Below, one piece after another: positions 1-13,753 of a stretch of 64,000 nt of DNA (position 1 is its first letter; every line of letters begins with the position of its first letter). The DNA comes from Phragmites australis. Lineage: Eukaryota > Streptophyta > Magnoliopsida > Poales > Poaceae. The notes beneath the pieces were generated by a model. The model worked only from the letters and a program-made list of their open reading frames with translations. It ran no database searches and was not told the DNA's origin. The translations under genes and the position numbers were made by a program. The stretch lies in contig NC_084933.1 in the NCBI RefSeq assembly GCF_958298935.1, positions 30,094,334 through 30,158,333 on the forward strand. Direction: 5' to 3'.

Positions 1-48
1 CAAATTGCAAAAATGTATGGAGATACAAAACAGCAGTATGCAATCTAC

Positions 49-3000
49 CTGAACAATGCGAAACAGTGCAGGCATGGGCTGGAGGTCGTAATATGGCGGA
101 GCACATGTGAGCAACTCAATAACAGTGCAACCAACACTCCAGATATCAGAAGCAGCACAAACACCAGACATTTCAATGACCTAATGCAGTCGTGGATTGG
201 TAAGAAATTGATAAATGAAACTAAAAAAGTATGCTGTGCAATTATTCAAATACAATGTTGGATGGCGAGAGATGAAAGTCAATAGGAACCTCAATAGCAA
301 TCACTGTTATCCTATTAGCAGTATTTCTTATATATTGGAGTATGATACATTGTCAATGATAACAGTACTATGTAGAATTTTGCAATTTAACTCAATTGAA
401 TTGTCTTGGCAGAATATTAAGTGATACACTTTGGCCTGTAGCAGATCTGCTTAATCAACCTGGCTTCCACACATCCTTTACAAAACCACAGATTTTGTGG
501 TGCCACTGGCATGTATTTGCAAAACCATCCTCATCACAAAAAAAAAAATGAAAATACATGTAGAAATTCCAGAAGCCATGTGACACAATGGCGTAATTAA
601 GTTCCACTGACCTCATGATAACCCTCCCAGCCAACTCTTCCTCCAAAAAGGCGAACTGTGCAAGTTTATTTTTATCTCCAAAAAAATGGAAGCTCAACTT
701 GATGAACTAACACTAAATTGGTGGTTGCCATATTTGTAGTGATGCTAAAAGTTTTATGTTCAACACAATGGAACAAGACAACATTTAAGACATTTTAATA
801 GTAAAACACAAACGAAAACTACTGCAGTATGTTAGCGGATATTGCACCAATATTCAGCAGGGACATTATATTCAACAAATAAAGACAGTTAATCAATAAC
901 CTCCGGGGCCATCCAGTAGGGAGTGCCGACCACAGAATGGGTGTTGATATCTGCTTCAGTCAATTTAGTGGCAACTCCAAAATCAGCAAGTTTGACAAGG
1001 CCCTAAACAAGCGACGCAGACAAGTGAAGATATGTAGAGAAAAAGTGCTAATGCTATTATTCAATTGCAAGTTTAAAATAAATAGTAAATTTAGCCATGA
1101 GCTACATCAACCATGTAAACTTGTAAGTGCTCCTCAATATAAGCCGATGTTTTATGGAAGCGGATTTCACAATGTATGTCCATTAAGCAAACAGACAGTA
1201 CAGTTATCGCAGTATTTCCACTATATACCCCGGCTTTAATGTTTTAAGTGTGGTTGGGTCATTGTAGTACGCCATTTAGCGGGGGTATGTATGGTCTAAT
1301 GTTGCTATTTTTTCTAATTTTTTATGCCTCCTTGGTCTAATGGAGGGAATTCCCATAGCAAATATTTATAGCTAAATAGTTTCATTTGGCACTCAAAAGT
1401 TATAATAAATTTCCTTTTATACCACTCCTTCCATATCAACATATAATTAGCTAAAATATTACCCTTATTATTCTAGTAGATCTACATTGCTAAGATACTG
1501 TAGGTCAAAATCTACAAGGTTTGACTCTTGAAGTGTGTGCATGCTTTTATTCACATGGGTTGGTTTTTGTTGGTCATGGCGGTGGCTGTGGTGTGTCACA
1601 CACACGTGTATATCTGATTTGGGGAGAGGAAGGGCTTGTATTTCAAGGTGACAGAGTAATACATAGTCTGAGAATCAAGAAATTCTAAGTGACGATGGAA
1701 TAGATCACTTCTCCAAAAAAAAAAAGCGATAGGGAATTTCCAAATGCAATGCTGTCCGGCACTGTACTCATAACTCAGGATAAGCTGGTATGAGCAAATA
1801 TATCATTAAAAATGACACTTTGTGCTTAGAGCTACTGTGAGGCAGAAGGGAGAACTACATTGCATATTTACAACAATTCCCTGCTCCCAAGATCTATGCT
1901 ATACCACCATTTTTCCATGAGTTCATCTCGAGACTTGGGTGCCCTTTCTTTCTTTTTCATTGCATGACTCATGTTACTAGATAGTTCATGGCATTATGCA
2001 ATAGATTGCTTCCAAATATACTATTTAAAACTTCTTTTTTAGACTAGTATTGGTGCACCTTCATATTTCTTCAACAACATTTGATTAATAGGTGTTCCAA
2101 GATTTTTTACCAACTTCAATGATCGAAACAAAGAAAAAGAACGTGGGCAAATAAGCATATTATACAGCCATTAACCTCTTTGGTAGTCAATATATTTGCA
2201 CCCTTGATATCTCTATGTATGACACCTTGTTCATGCAGATAAACAAGACCTTCCAACACCTGGTCATGTAAAGACTAATATCAGACAGAAATGACAAAAA
2301 AGAAGAAAGTAGTAGTATTGCAGTAATCACCTGGGCAATGTAGACAGCCACCAATGATTCAGGAAAAGGTCCAAATTTGTTTGGCTTGATGATATTGGCA
2401 AGTGAGCCATTCTCTACATACCTGCAATCACCCCCAATGGTATTAGAACTTCCATGTCAAAATACACTAGATGGTACACCTCTACCTCATAACAAGACAT
2501 TTTCAATGAGGATTGCTTACTCTAGAATAATATGGAGATGGCTCTTTGTCTTCAATGATCCAAGATACTTAACAATATTTTTGTGATTAAGATTCTGCAT
2601 GAAGAATGAAAAGATTTAGAATCATGTAAAAGTGCATAGAACAATCAAGGTCCTGCTTTTAATTTTAGATGCAATAAAAGCTATTAAATCAATTGTACAC
2701 ATGTATAGTTTTAAATTTTGGAAGCTGAGAGAGATAGAGCCAGCAAGGAAGGGAAGCCGGCGAAATTTTTTAGCGTTTTGAGCGAGTTGCGGCGCCCCGA
2801 GGAGAAAGGCCTAGCTCTAATACCATGTTAGGAATAGCAACTTGTATTCAATAGCAGCCACTGGGGGTAATATATAAAGTACATGATGGAATATAAGATA
2901 AAGACTCTAGTAACCTAACCTATAGGTAATGGATAAGGACTCTATATTCCTAACATGCACATCATTTGTTCCCAGATTTATTACCTTTTCTCTTAAACAC

Positions 3001-5223
3001 GTGTAGGGAGACTGTGAAAGATGTCCCATACTCCCATTTGTCGACCAGAATATTAGCATCACTCGATAAGGGACTTAGGGTATAATAGAAAGAATCAAAG
3101 AGATGACATAAAAGTACACAGAAGTTTAGAACAACCTATATTGAAGAAAAACAAGTATCTAGTATCATCTTTATGGAATTTTCAGTAGCTACAGGAACTT
3201 CTATCTAAACACCAGTAGAGCATGCAAAAGAGATACAAATTCTGATAAGAAATATCAAAAAATGGCACGAATATGTGGTAAGTAACAAGTAAATTATGGA
3301 TCTAACAGTCTAATGAAGTCCAAATGTGGTAATCTCTGCATAATGAAAAAAATATCAAGACTTACTTTCAGTAGATCGATTTCTTGCTGAATCCACCACA
3401 CCAGCAAACCATGAAGAACATTGTGCAGAATGGTTCAACATACACAAAGACAATTAATTAGAACCCTATGCTGCAGAAATACAAGAGAAATTGCAGAAAC
3501 AGTGACATTCACAAAAAAGAAACTAACAATGAGAAGTTTTATAAGAAAGTGATAGGGGAATCTTATGATCTGGTGAAAAAATATCATAATTCGTGCTCAT
3601 ATATACATGAAGAATGCGAAAGGTTTTAACTTCAAGAAACTCAGTGTTCTAAACAGAAGCAAGCAGCCACCCCACCAGTCCACCCTGAGGCACTTGATGA
3701 AGTATGCAGCCAAGTAGGCAGCCTTAATGGGGTTCACCAAATCAAGTGATGACATAATTTATTGTACAACAGTATGTCTGTTTGCTAAATAAACAACAAT
3801 TAAAGTTCATCAAACTGAGCACAAATGCATCAGGCATGTTCCAAAACACAAATCAAAACATACAGCTGTAGTTTGAATCTCTATGGTTCACAAAATTTAG
3901 ACAGTGCATACATCGATATTTCAAAAAGAAACCTCACGTCCAAGCAGTAAATGATATGTGTATCAATATCAAAAAGAAGGAAAAGAGCACCCAATCAGTG
4001 TCCACTTCCACAAAATTAACCTCAACAGGTTAAACTTCTAAAGTTCTATTTTAGATATACAGACTTGGATTAGATGGACCACATGTCAGCATGCATAGCC
4101 GTTAATTGCAGCCAATTCCACCGATAAGCAGTTCTGTAGTTAAGCGATAAATTTATCCTTTGCAGGAAAGTTGTAAAGGTTCAAGTGTCGTTACTGCTTG
4201 CAAGGACATATAAGGTTAGAGTGGTCGCTACTTGTCATGGTGCGGAAACTGCAGAAAATCTTCTGCTCGTAAACAATGTAATGAAACAAAAATTTTGTAC
4301 TTGTCATGTATAGGTAGCAAATTTGGAAATAACTTGGCACCAATGGCATGCATTGCCATGATAACCAAGCCAATTGCATCAAAATCAAAACAAATGACGT
4401 AAGAGCCTAGAGTAGCGTTCATCTCGTCATCAGTCATGTTCCTTGCTAGAAGTCCCAAACAGTTCACTATATTACGTCATATATGTCTTGTGGAAATATG
4501 CATCATATCTTTCCACGCATACGACAATAAATAGCTCACAAGGATCGGACTCAAGAAACATATAACCAACTTGCTACATGATCAATCAACATGGAAACAC
4601 ACAGATTACACATGCCGTTGACTTCTGCTATTATTCCAAGTCTGAACAGACTTAATATGGATCATGCTAAAGAGTCACGTAAGTAAGCTAGCAGAAATTA
4701 GCCCTATGAATTAATTCTACAACATGGTACCGAACAAAACAGTATAATACCAAACAGCAGGCTACGTAGCTCAAACTTATAGCCTCATTTTATAGCTGTT
4801 GAGGCTACTTTTGCTGATGTCTGTTACAGAGCTCCCAAAACTACATTCACGTAATTCCACACATTTTCTGTTCGGCACTTGCTGTGCGTCATAAGAGAAG
4901 CCAAAAAATGAAATCTCACCATGATTATGTTGAGATCCTCCTGCGGAATGTTCTCCAGTGAGACCTGCTTGATGGCCACGAAATCCCCATTCTCCAGGTC
5001 AAGCCCCTTGTACACGCGGCCGTACGCCCCCTTCCCTATCTCATCCCCAAGCATCTGCACACACAAGCACACAAGCACAGTGAGTGAGAAGAGCATCCTC
5101 AAATTCGCAGCACCAAACACGAATTCCCCCCGGATCCGAGGCAGGAGGCTATATAATCCTCACGTATTTGTTGTCGAGCGTCTTGGATTTGTGGAACTGC
5201 GCATTGTGCTGCCTCGACGCCAT
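49..5223 (-). CDS. MAP3Ke1: MAP3K-epsilon (Cdc7-like) protein kinase, N-terminal part, gene runs off left edge
   Basis: Serine/threonine MAP kinase kinase kinase of the plant epsilon class, related to yeast Cdc7/Cdc15; in Arabidopsis this class is needed for pollen viability and works with MOB1-type partners at membranes. Eight coding exons are visible: 5164-5223, 4920-5054, 3366-3386, 2521-2594, 2331-2421, 2176-2259, 901-1002 and 49-180. They join in frame into 233 residues. Visible motifs are the glycine loop [13 protein letters not shown] (about 25-37), VAIK with the ATP lysine (K49), HRDIKGAN (catalytic Asp about 144), DFG (about 162) and GTPYWMAPE (to 189). The start ATG at 5223 gives [14 protein letters not shown], the usual start of the family. 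The third exon is only 21 bases (QEIDLLK). The rest of the kinase domain and the long ARM/HEAT-type C-terminus lie outside the window. No lesion is seen. Confidence 0.95.
2814..2955 (-). mobile_element. Short LTR with adjacent primer-binding site (TRIM-like/copia fragment) in a MAP3K intron
   Basis: A 130-base segment (2826-2955) begins TGTTAGGAATA and ends TATTCCTAACA, the inverted TG...CA ends of an LTR. Read on the minus strand, it is followed directly by TGGTATTAGAGC (2814-2825), which closely resembles the primer-binding site complementary to initiator tRNA-Met used by copia and TRIM elements. It lies in the intron between the 21-base microexon and the NLNHKN exon. A TATATA-like stretch inside the LTR fits a promoter. 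No second LTR was found on the low-coordinate side, so it appears to be a truncated small LTR element. Similarity to rice SMART-type TRIMs is a suggestion only. Confidence 0.7.
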
Positions 5224-8040
5224 ATCGTCCCTCCTCCCAGACAGGGGCCCGGACGCCACCGGCCCGCGGCGGGGACGGGCGGATCAGCAGTCACCGGCGG
5301 CGGCGCAGAGGCTCCCGCGAGCTCGCGGCGAGGGCCATTCAGCTTGCTCTAGGGTTTGGGTGGGAAAGGGAATTGGAGGTTGGGGGAAGCAGGAAGACGA
5401 AGGCGAGCGAGGAGGGAAGAGAGAGGAGAGAGAGACAAACAGACAGACCGAGCGGAGGGGCTTTTCTGTAATTTTAACGATTTCGTTCTAATTTTGATTT
5501 TTTCTGTGGGCGTGGGAAACTAACGGAATGGATGCTTTTATACTGGAGGTGTAGTTTTGAAGTTGGCGGAAGCCAACGAGGATGTTTGATGGATAAGCAG
5601 GGGATCGGACTGTCAATTAGCTGTCATCAACTAGCGTCTGCGATTTTTGTGCGTCATCCGGGGCCCCGCTGATGTCATATTTTTCAAACGGAGATGTGAC
5701 CAGGTTTTGTCTGACACTTGCGTCATGTATATCTCGAAGCCTTTTCACATAGGAGTAAAAAAATATTCAAATGAGTTGGGTGATAAATGAACGTGGCTGT
5801 ATCAGTTACTCATAGAGATTAAATTCTTTTTTATCTTATTAAGATAAAAAAAATTAATGGAAAACGAGTACACATCAACAACGAGACATATATAATGATT
5901 TTATCAATTTACAAACTCCACATCTCTAGCTGTCAATAGAAATTGTATGAATATGTACACTACTTGGCACTTAGTTATTAGGGTTTTTTTTTTATCAACC
6001 TTGTTGTTTGTTAAAAGAAGGTGAGGCATTATGTACTGGTCTCTGTGTTTGTAAGAGCTCCCTTAATTGAAATATCCACATATGTATCCATCTGTTGCCA
6101 TAGTTTTCAATATTACCTCCATTAATCGTCTAGCTCTACATACACGTGCCGCCTTGCCACATCTCGGAGCCTCCTCTAGCCCATGTTCACTATCACTAAA
6201 CATTGTTTTTGCAACTATAACTTTATTTGGTACACTCTTTTTAATCCCAGTTCTGGAATTCATTTAAGGTGTTGTTTGTCGTTGGACTTTGCCCTTATAT
6301 GTGTATGAACACTTTTTGAATAAGTTGGAGTGAACTTCGATGGGGTGGACGCCGTCATGGAGCCTTAAAAAAGTGTCTCATGAATGTGAATGTACCAACT
6401 GTTGCTCGGGGATGAAACGTCTACATCACAATGGAAATGCAACTAAATTCCCCCGCATGTGCACGCATGAAAATGAAATGTCTTAAACATATGATGATTC
6501 AAGATCAATGCAAACTTTAAGAATTCAAATCAGCCAACCAACTTATGTTCAATGCAGTATCGCTGCATAAATCTAAGTGTCTTATAAGAGCAGGATAATG
6601 CATGCAACAGAATAGCATAATATATATGTTCGGATATGCAATTCTTCTAGGTTTAACTCAAAATTCGTAACTACAAAAACGCGTAGCAGTTCGAAATCAG
6701 AGAAAAAAGAAATATAGGGATATATTATCTTCAAATGTTAAATCGATGTAAATATTTCCTAAAGTGGGGAAAAGAATTAAAATCATGCCAATAGTTATGG
6801 TAAGGGGATGTCCACTCGAGTGGGTGCTCTAGAGTGTGGTGCTCGCTAGAGTGTGGTGCTCGACGAAACTATCAATCAATCAAATAAGCGCTCAGACCCT
6901 AAGGTAGTACTGTAGTTTTGACATTTGCTAACCGTCAATCCACTGAAATTAGGCAAGTTTACAGCAGGGTTGTTATATTGTTTGAGGAACGAAAACCGGT
7001 TTCTGGCACTGGCCGAAAATTCGTGATTATTGTGAAAATCACTCGATCAAATTTGTAATTTGGAAAAAAAATCGACCGAATCGGCATTCGGTAACTGCTC
7101 AAATTGAACCAGTTACCGAGCGAATTCACCGATTTATCAACCAATTTTTCCGTATTTTTCATATTGACCGTATTTCTAGGTAATCATTCAGTTTTTTCAA
7201 TTTATCGAGCAGTTTTCTCAATTTCAGTGAAGTTCAATAAAAAAAGTTTAACCTCGTAAAATCAATAACTAATTCATGCGAGTTTAAAATCAAGTAAAAC
7301 AAATTTTATTGTTTTTCCTATAACATGATCTACATGATAAAAGTATTTATACTCATAAAAAAGTTAAATATTTTATGCGAGAACATGTATTTGCTAAACC
7401 TAGTTAAATGCATAGTCACCTCTTTGCTAATCTAAAAATCATGAAACCAATTTTTTTAGTCTTCTTTATATGATCCTATGTCTTTTAAAAATATATTAAC
7501 TCATGAAATAGTTATTGTAACATGCATGATTGTGTAAATATGTTGTAACTAGATTAATTTATAACTAATCCATCACACCTCTAAAATTAGTAAAACCACT
7601 TTTATTAGTTTACTTATATTATGCTTTATATAGATAAAATAATGGTATTACATGAAAATGTTAATTATAGTATTATTTATTAACAGGTTCACTTTATGCT
7701 CGTGAACTTTGCAAAAATCATGGAGAAATAAATAAAACTCTAAATGAAGTGAAAACAATTTAAAGATCCTCTTAAAATATTCCCTACACAAGAGAAGCCT
7801 TAACCTAATTAATTTAACTCGGAATATGACCAATTTTGGACTTATAAAGAATTAACGGTGAATTAATGAAGTCTTAACCTAATTAATTTAACTCAAAAAT
7901 TTAATTAATTATTTCGTTGTTGGTGATATTTTTAACAGGTAGAGTATGTTATTATGAAACCAACAAAATTAGCTTCATAATTTTTGAAGCTACAGAGAAT
8001 TTACTTTACAAGTTTTAGCAAACAATAAACTGTGCTAAAA
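5224..8040. other. MAP3K upstream leader, then AT-rich intergenic DNA without a recognisable gene
   Basis: The part to about 5480 is GC-rich and purine-rich and probably holds the promoter and 5' leader of the kinase gene on the minus strand. Beyond it the DNA is AT-rich. A 17-base direct tandem repeat, CTAGAGTGTGGTGCTCG, occurs at 6829-6845 and 6846-6862. Around 6990-7220 there are many short CGGT/ACCG words typical of degraded transposon ends, but no clean boundary. Short open frames here have no recognisable homology. Confidence 0.5.
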
Positions 8041-8049
8041 ACAGTTTTG

Positions 8050-8220
8050 TCTGAGTTGACCGCGGTCAGACTGCCGGGGTCACGATCAGACCGCAGGAAA
8101 TCATGGTCAGACCGTCGATGTGCAGAGAGGTTTGGGTTCTGGTGGTCAGACCGGCCCAAGGGGCGGTCGGACTCTTGGAACGGTGGTTAGACCGAGGGAA
8201 AAACACGGTCAGACCGCTGT
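8050..8220. repeat. Cluster of CGGTCAGACCG-like short palindromes
   Basis: About seven copies or near-copies of the 11-base palindrome CGGTCAGACCG occur within roughly 170 bases (near 8062, 8083, 8104, 8138, 8163, 8182 and 8206), on a GC-rich background inside otherwise AT-rich DNA. Such dense short motifs are common in the subterminal regions of plant DNA transposons and in some LTRs. I see no terminal repeats that would name the element. The GC-rich, purine-rich tract continues to about 8860. Confidence 0.5.
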
Positions 8221-9689
8221 GCTAGGCCGAGGGCACTTGGTGAGCTCACCGGCGACGATTCTGGCGATTTCGGTGGCTTTTGGGGTGGGTATTTTGGACC
8301 TAGAGCACTTCTGGACCTTCTCTGCCGTATAGGACAACAAGCACATGCCGAAAACGATCGAAACTCGGTCATTGCCTTCAATGCTCAAGAACACTAGAAC
8401 TTCACAACCTTAGCTTGAAATTCGAAATCTATCCAATCAAAACACAGATTCTTGACATGCATACCTAGGGGACTTACCCAAGGTTTTTTGCCGAGGTTGG
8501 GGACCGCCAGGAGAAGGAGGAAACAGCAGGAAATCGAAGAACTTTGGTGTTACTTCTGCTTCAACCAAGAACACAAAAAGACATCAAATCTAGCTCGAAT
8601 CCTTCGGAAAAACGAAAATAAATTGGATGGATGGATGGATAGCTTATGAGCTCGTGATCGCATGGATACCATATACGTACCTCGACTTCTCTTCTAGAGT
8701 ACGGATTCAAGGGAGGAGTGAGAGAGAGTTTGCTAGGGAGAGGGGGGGACAGCTCCCCTATGCTTGACCGGTGGAGAGGGAGCACGGGAGAGTGAGGGAG
8801 GGCAGGTGAGGGCTGCTCCAAAGAGATATGAGGTAGTTGGCCCACCTGGTGGGGCCCATATGCTAGAGAAACAAAGTATTTTCAATGCCATTTCTATTCT
8901 TTTCTCTCTCGGATTAGTTTCTTTCATCCGAATAACTTTAAACGAATTGTTCTAGAGTTACAAGACTAAATCACACAAAATTAAATATAATACTTAAGAA
9001 GCATAATTATGTTTAATTATGTGATTACGGATTTGAGACGTGCCAATACAATACGCTAGAAAAGAGTGGAGGCACATAATAAAACCACTCAACTCACAAA
9101 TGCAAATAAGAGGAGAAGTATGGTCACAATAAATCATGCTTTTTGTAAGCATTTGTAGAAAAAAAATAGTAAATACAATTCAATCTGAAGTTATTTGATA
9201 CCATATGCATACTCAATATCCAAGGCCTGTGGATACTCAACATCCATGACCTAGCACAAATGTGGCGCATTATTTTAAGGTACTAGGACATTGACACATC
9301 CTAACTCCATTGTCATAAGAAATCACGAGAAGTTAGAAAAGGTAAACAAAATACCTACAAAATTATATTGATTCTAGATAATCATATAAAGACTACAATT
9401 ATCGTTAAATATTTATCCTTAAAAATTGCAAAAAAAATCAATTAGATACTGATAAAAGCCTATGGCCACGGCAGAGTACCTCAGGCACTCATATTGGACT
9501 AGATAGAAGGAAGCAATTGAGGTAAAATTGCACTCGCTCAATAAAAGAGAGATATTTATCACAGTAATACATACTCCTCAAAATATCCTTCCTGTGGGAT
9601 AAAATATTTTCGCCCATAAATGGAATGAGAACACATGAGGTGGTGAGATAAAAGTGAGGCTGGTAGCAAAGGGTTTACTAGAGTCTCGA

Positions 9690-11460
9690 CATCAATTTTC
9701 AATAAAATATTCTCTCTAGTTATAAGTGTAAAAACATTATGATATTTAATATCATTGGCAGAATATGGTCTTGATTCGGAAATTTATATGAAAATCTCTA
9801 AAGGGTTTAAAATTCCAAATTTCAAAGCAAATCGCAACATGTATTGTGTAAAGTCACTCTATAACTTAAAATAGTGAGATAAAATATGATACAACCGACT
9901 GAATGAGTTCAAAATGCAGAAGTGTTACTCAAATAATGATGATTGCTCATATGTGTTTATAAACAAATCATCAAAAGATTGTGTATCATCTAAGTGTATT
10001 TAGATGATCTCAATATCACAGAAATACACAAGAAATACGTAATCATCTTAATATGGATTTTGAGATAAATAATTTGAGTAAAACCAAATTTTGCTCAAGT
10101 TTACAACTCGAACATATTCCCTCAAAATACTTGTATACTAGTCTGTATATATCCATAAGATATTGAAGAAATTCAATATGAATATATTATCCAAGTATCT
10201 ATGATCGTTCAATTCCTTGAAATGGATAAAGATCCATACAAATCTCGAGATGATGAAGAGATATTAGAACATAAAGTTTCATATCTCATTACCTTTGGAG
10301 CGTTAGTGTATCTTGCAAATTACAACAAATCTGATATTGCATTTGCAGATAATATGCTAGCTAAACATAATACAACTCCGGCAAAAATGTCACTAAGTAG
10401 GAGTAAATGATATCCCCAGACATTTCTAAGGTGCATAAGAATATTGGCTTATTCTATCAAAAAAATCCAAGGCATGACTATGTTTGAATATATAGATATT
10501 AGCTATTTATTTCATCCCCACAATATCAGATCATAGACAGACTTTTTATTCCTATATAGTGAAAAGGCCTTCTAATAGAGGTCATCAAAATCAAACTCTC
10601 ATAACTACTTTCACTAATCATTTTAAAATAATTATAATTATATGAAACATCATATGAATGTATATGACTTCACAGAATGGTTAACTACATACAAGAATCA
10701 TGTGGTATTGATTCATCATAAATATTTATCATTAGCTATGAAGATAATGTTGCTTGTATTTTTTAAATGTGTACATTTTATATAAAGAGCAATATCACAA
10801 AGTATATTGCCATAAAATTATTTTTATCCTCATGAATTACAAAAATGAGGAGATATAAATTTTACAAACAATATCATATGATAATCTTACAAATTTATTT
10901 ACAAAGTCTATACCAATATATTTATTCTATTATTGGAATTTGTATGAGATGACTAAAAGAGTTGCAAAGTTCAGAGGAATTAACTCATAAAATATAACCT
11001 ACTAATGATCATCAGATCATAAGTATTGCACTCTTTTCTTTTATGAATTTTTCTTATTAAGGTTTCTAATATAAGATTTTTAATAAGACAATATCAATAC
11101 AAGCATATATGCCATATTTTTTTCTTCTAATTTTTTCACTGGGTTTTTAAGTAGTTTTTGATGGCATATCACGAGTACATATCTCTGCATATTTTTCCTG
11201 CAGGATTTTCAGAGGAGTATTCAAATTGATGTATATAGAAAATGACTTTGATCCAGGGGAGTGTTACGAACCATATGATCAAAGAAACTGCTTTGGCAAT
11301 AGCTCTCGTCCGTTCAGAAGGAATGTCTTCTAACTCATTCACTTTGTATATATGTACGTCAATATCAATGAATGAGAAGATAAGAGTTCATTCTGTCTAT
11401 TTCCTACTGAGTTCAATCTATGTCTATTACATTCGATTTGCAACACTTTTCAGTACCTAA
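9690..11460 (+). mobile_element. Degenerate Ty1-copia retrotransposon (reverse transcriptase to 3' LTR)
   Basis: Conceptual reading with many stops and frameshifts gives copia Pol fragments in the right order. MKISKGFKIPN lies near 9790 and NNDDCSYVFINKSS near 9940. An open stretch at 10201-10407 contains ITFGALVYLANYNKSDIAFA, the conserved copia block before RNase H. The segment at 10440-10560 reads like the following RNase H part (GLFYQKN, then YLFHPHNIRS). A polypurine tract (CCAGGGGAG) directly precedes TGTTAC at 11262, which marks the start of a 3' LTR running to about 11445-11460. No intact gag or integrase is visible. The element is old and non-functional. Confidence 0.75.
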
Positions 11461-12099
11461 CTGGAGTAGTTTCAGGTCCCCGGGGTTCGGAAGGAATCAA
11501 GGGTAGGGCTACACCTGTACCCATTCTTCATGGCTGCTAAGGTTTAAAAATATATAATGTCGGAGAATTTTGTTGTTGGAGATGACTCGTAGTTGGAAAT
11601 AACGGCTTCAAGGCATGTCGTAGAGACGTTTTTTTAAAGCTTATTTATCTCCACCATAAGATGTGCACCGGTTGCAAATAAGTAGTCTATCAAAGATAGA
11701 ATGAAACATGTCGCCGGCAAATGCACTCTTGACAACGACCTTGAACGCTCTAGTGATGATGCAGGACTATCTATCAATGCTACTAGAATACAACGGCCTG
11801 TAGTTTAGTGTTGTACACTAGCGATCTAGCCGATGAATGCAGCGCTCAACTATTTATGGCTCACCAACGGATACATCTAGGAGCCATGAACGAAACTACA
11901 GGATAGTCCGGATAGATCTAAGACTATCTTATGATTTCTGTCTTTTAGTAGCTCACAGCCCACGGCCAACAAAGAAAGAAAGGCCCACATCTCCCTCCTG
12001 CAGCCTAACCCCTTGTCTAGTCGCACCTCATGCGTACAGCGATTCAGGCTTGATTGGCCGGCCGATCCCCAAATCTCCATCCTCAAATCGGCAAATCCC

Positions 12100-12660
12100 C
12101 ATCCGGCCATCCCCATTCCGACCTCCCGGGATGTCGCCGCCCACTGACCCGACAGTCGTCGACCTGCGGTCGACGGTCGACACTCGCCGCTCACCAATCT
12201 CTCTGAGAAACGCGCCTGTAGGTCATGGCGGAGCACCGACCAGCAACTGGACCGAATCCCCACCGAGGGGAGGGGGCATCAAATTGAAACAAATTAGCTT
12301 CTAAATGGAGCTTTTAGCTTAAACATGGGATGCAGATCAATTGACGATGCTCTTGTAATTAGTAACATGCATTCTGTTCTTCCATTTCATGTGCGTGTAG
12401 TCTTACCTATCTGGCAGCAGCAATATTTTTCATAGAGAATTATAATACTGCAAATATGAACTGAGAAGTTATCCTCTATTGGTCATTGCGGACTTGCGGT
12501 CATTTTGGTTGGACATACATATATAATCAATTAATCACAGCTTACTATTCTCTACTCACTGTACATGGAGCAGGACCTTGACCCTGGCCTCGTGGAACAG
12601 GAGCTTCACAAATCAGAAGCTATATTTGTTGGGAAGGTAACCGTTATAACTTGTCCTCAA
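12100..12660 (+). other. Possible gene fragment or captured exons, unrecognised
   Basis: A GC-rich patch at 12000-12280 is open in both strands but matches nothing I know. At 12564 an ATG opens MEQDLDPGLVEQELHK and continues with SEAIFVGK, followed immediately by AAG|GTAACC, a good splice donor, so it looks like a coding exon. No matching downstream exon is evident before 13000. It could be a transposon-captured exon or the remnant of a lost gene. No function is assigned. Confidence 0.25.
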
Positions 12661-13753
12661 ATTTTCCATTTTACCTGCTTATTTTCCGTAACGTATTCAG
12701 TTCTCAGTTGTTAGGTCTTTCAAAAAAAAAAATCTCAGTTATTGAACTTCTCCTGATCAAATATGAAGAGGTACAAACCTATTAGATTTATCGAACATGG
12801 CACCAGGCTTAACCAGTGGGAAGTGAGACATGAGTGAATGCTTGCGTTATTGCAGCGGTCTGGTTATTGAACTATGTTAAACTAGTGATTACTTTGTACA
12901 GTGAGCATAACAGGAATGATTAGGCATGTTTAGATGTCACGGTTTTCAGATATGAAAACCACAGTTTTTGAGATAACACGCATATAATACTCCAGTTTAT
13001 CGATACCACAATTTTTTTTGCAGTTTTATGAAAACGTGTGGCTCTGTGTCAAACTGTGAATCATTGTTTGATTTAATTTTACTTGCGATTCGGTGATACA
13101 TAGTCATTCATATTTGAACTATTTATATATTAGATTAGAAAATTTCTAACGCGACCAACGATCGAATGCTGGCCACCTGCTACCGAACGACGTCTTCTGT
13201 GAATGGACAGACGCTTGCACCGAATTGGTGCCTGTTCGAAGCACGACTGCCGCCTGCTCACATTAAGCTATGTGACTTTTCTATCGGCTGAGACAACCGA
13301 AGAGAACAAATTGCAAGGCTAGCACTCGGTGCTTTTCAACCAGCTATTTGCAGGAACGGTGCAAAGTGCATGCATGCACTGTAGTGCATTAAATTAAGTC
13401 ATGCATGTGATTAATCAAGCCGAGTTTCTCTCTCTTTTATTCTATTCATATGAGACAAAAACAAAGCCCGAAACATGAACTTTATTTTGAAAAATATCCA
13501 ACATATAAAGCATGCGCGCGTTCACTAAGGTCGAATATCTTATGGCTAATTTAGTCGTCAGATGTACAGGCACACAAAAATATGATACACATCTCGATCC
13601 AGAACATATATATGATTGTCTTGACGTACCTTGCCTGCCTTCCGGAAGCCCAATCAAACGGTTTCTGACACGTTCTAGTGTAGAGAATGAGAGATATGCA
13701 ACCCATATCGTATAGACCAGGAGATTGAGTACTTGTACACGTACAATAGCCGG

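Noticed and set aside
11837..12304. 155-codon plus-strand frame and 128-codon minus-strand frame
   Set aside because: Open on both strands, no domain; GC-rich patch only.
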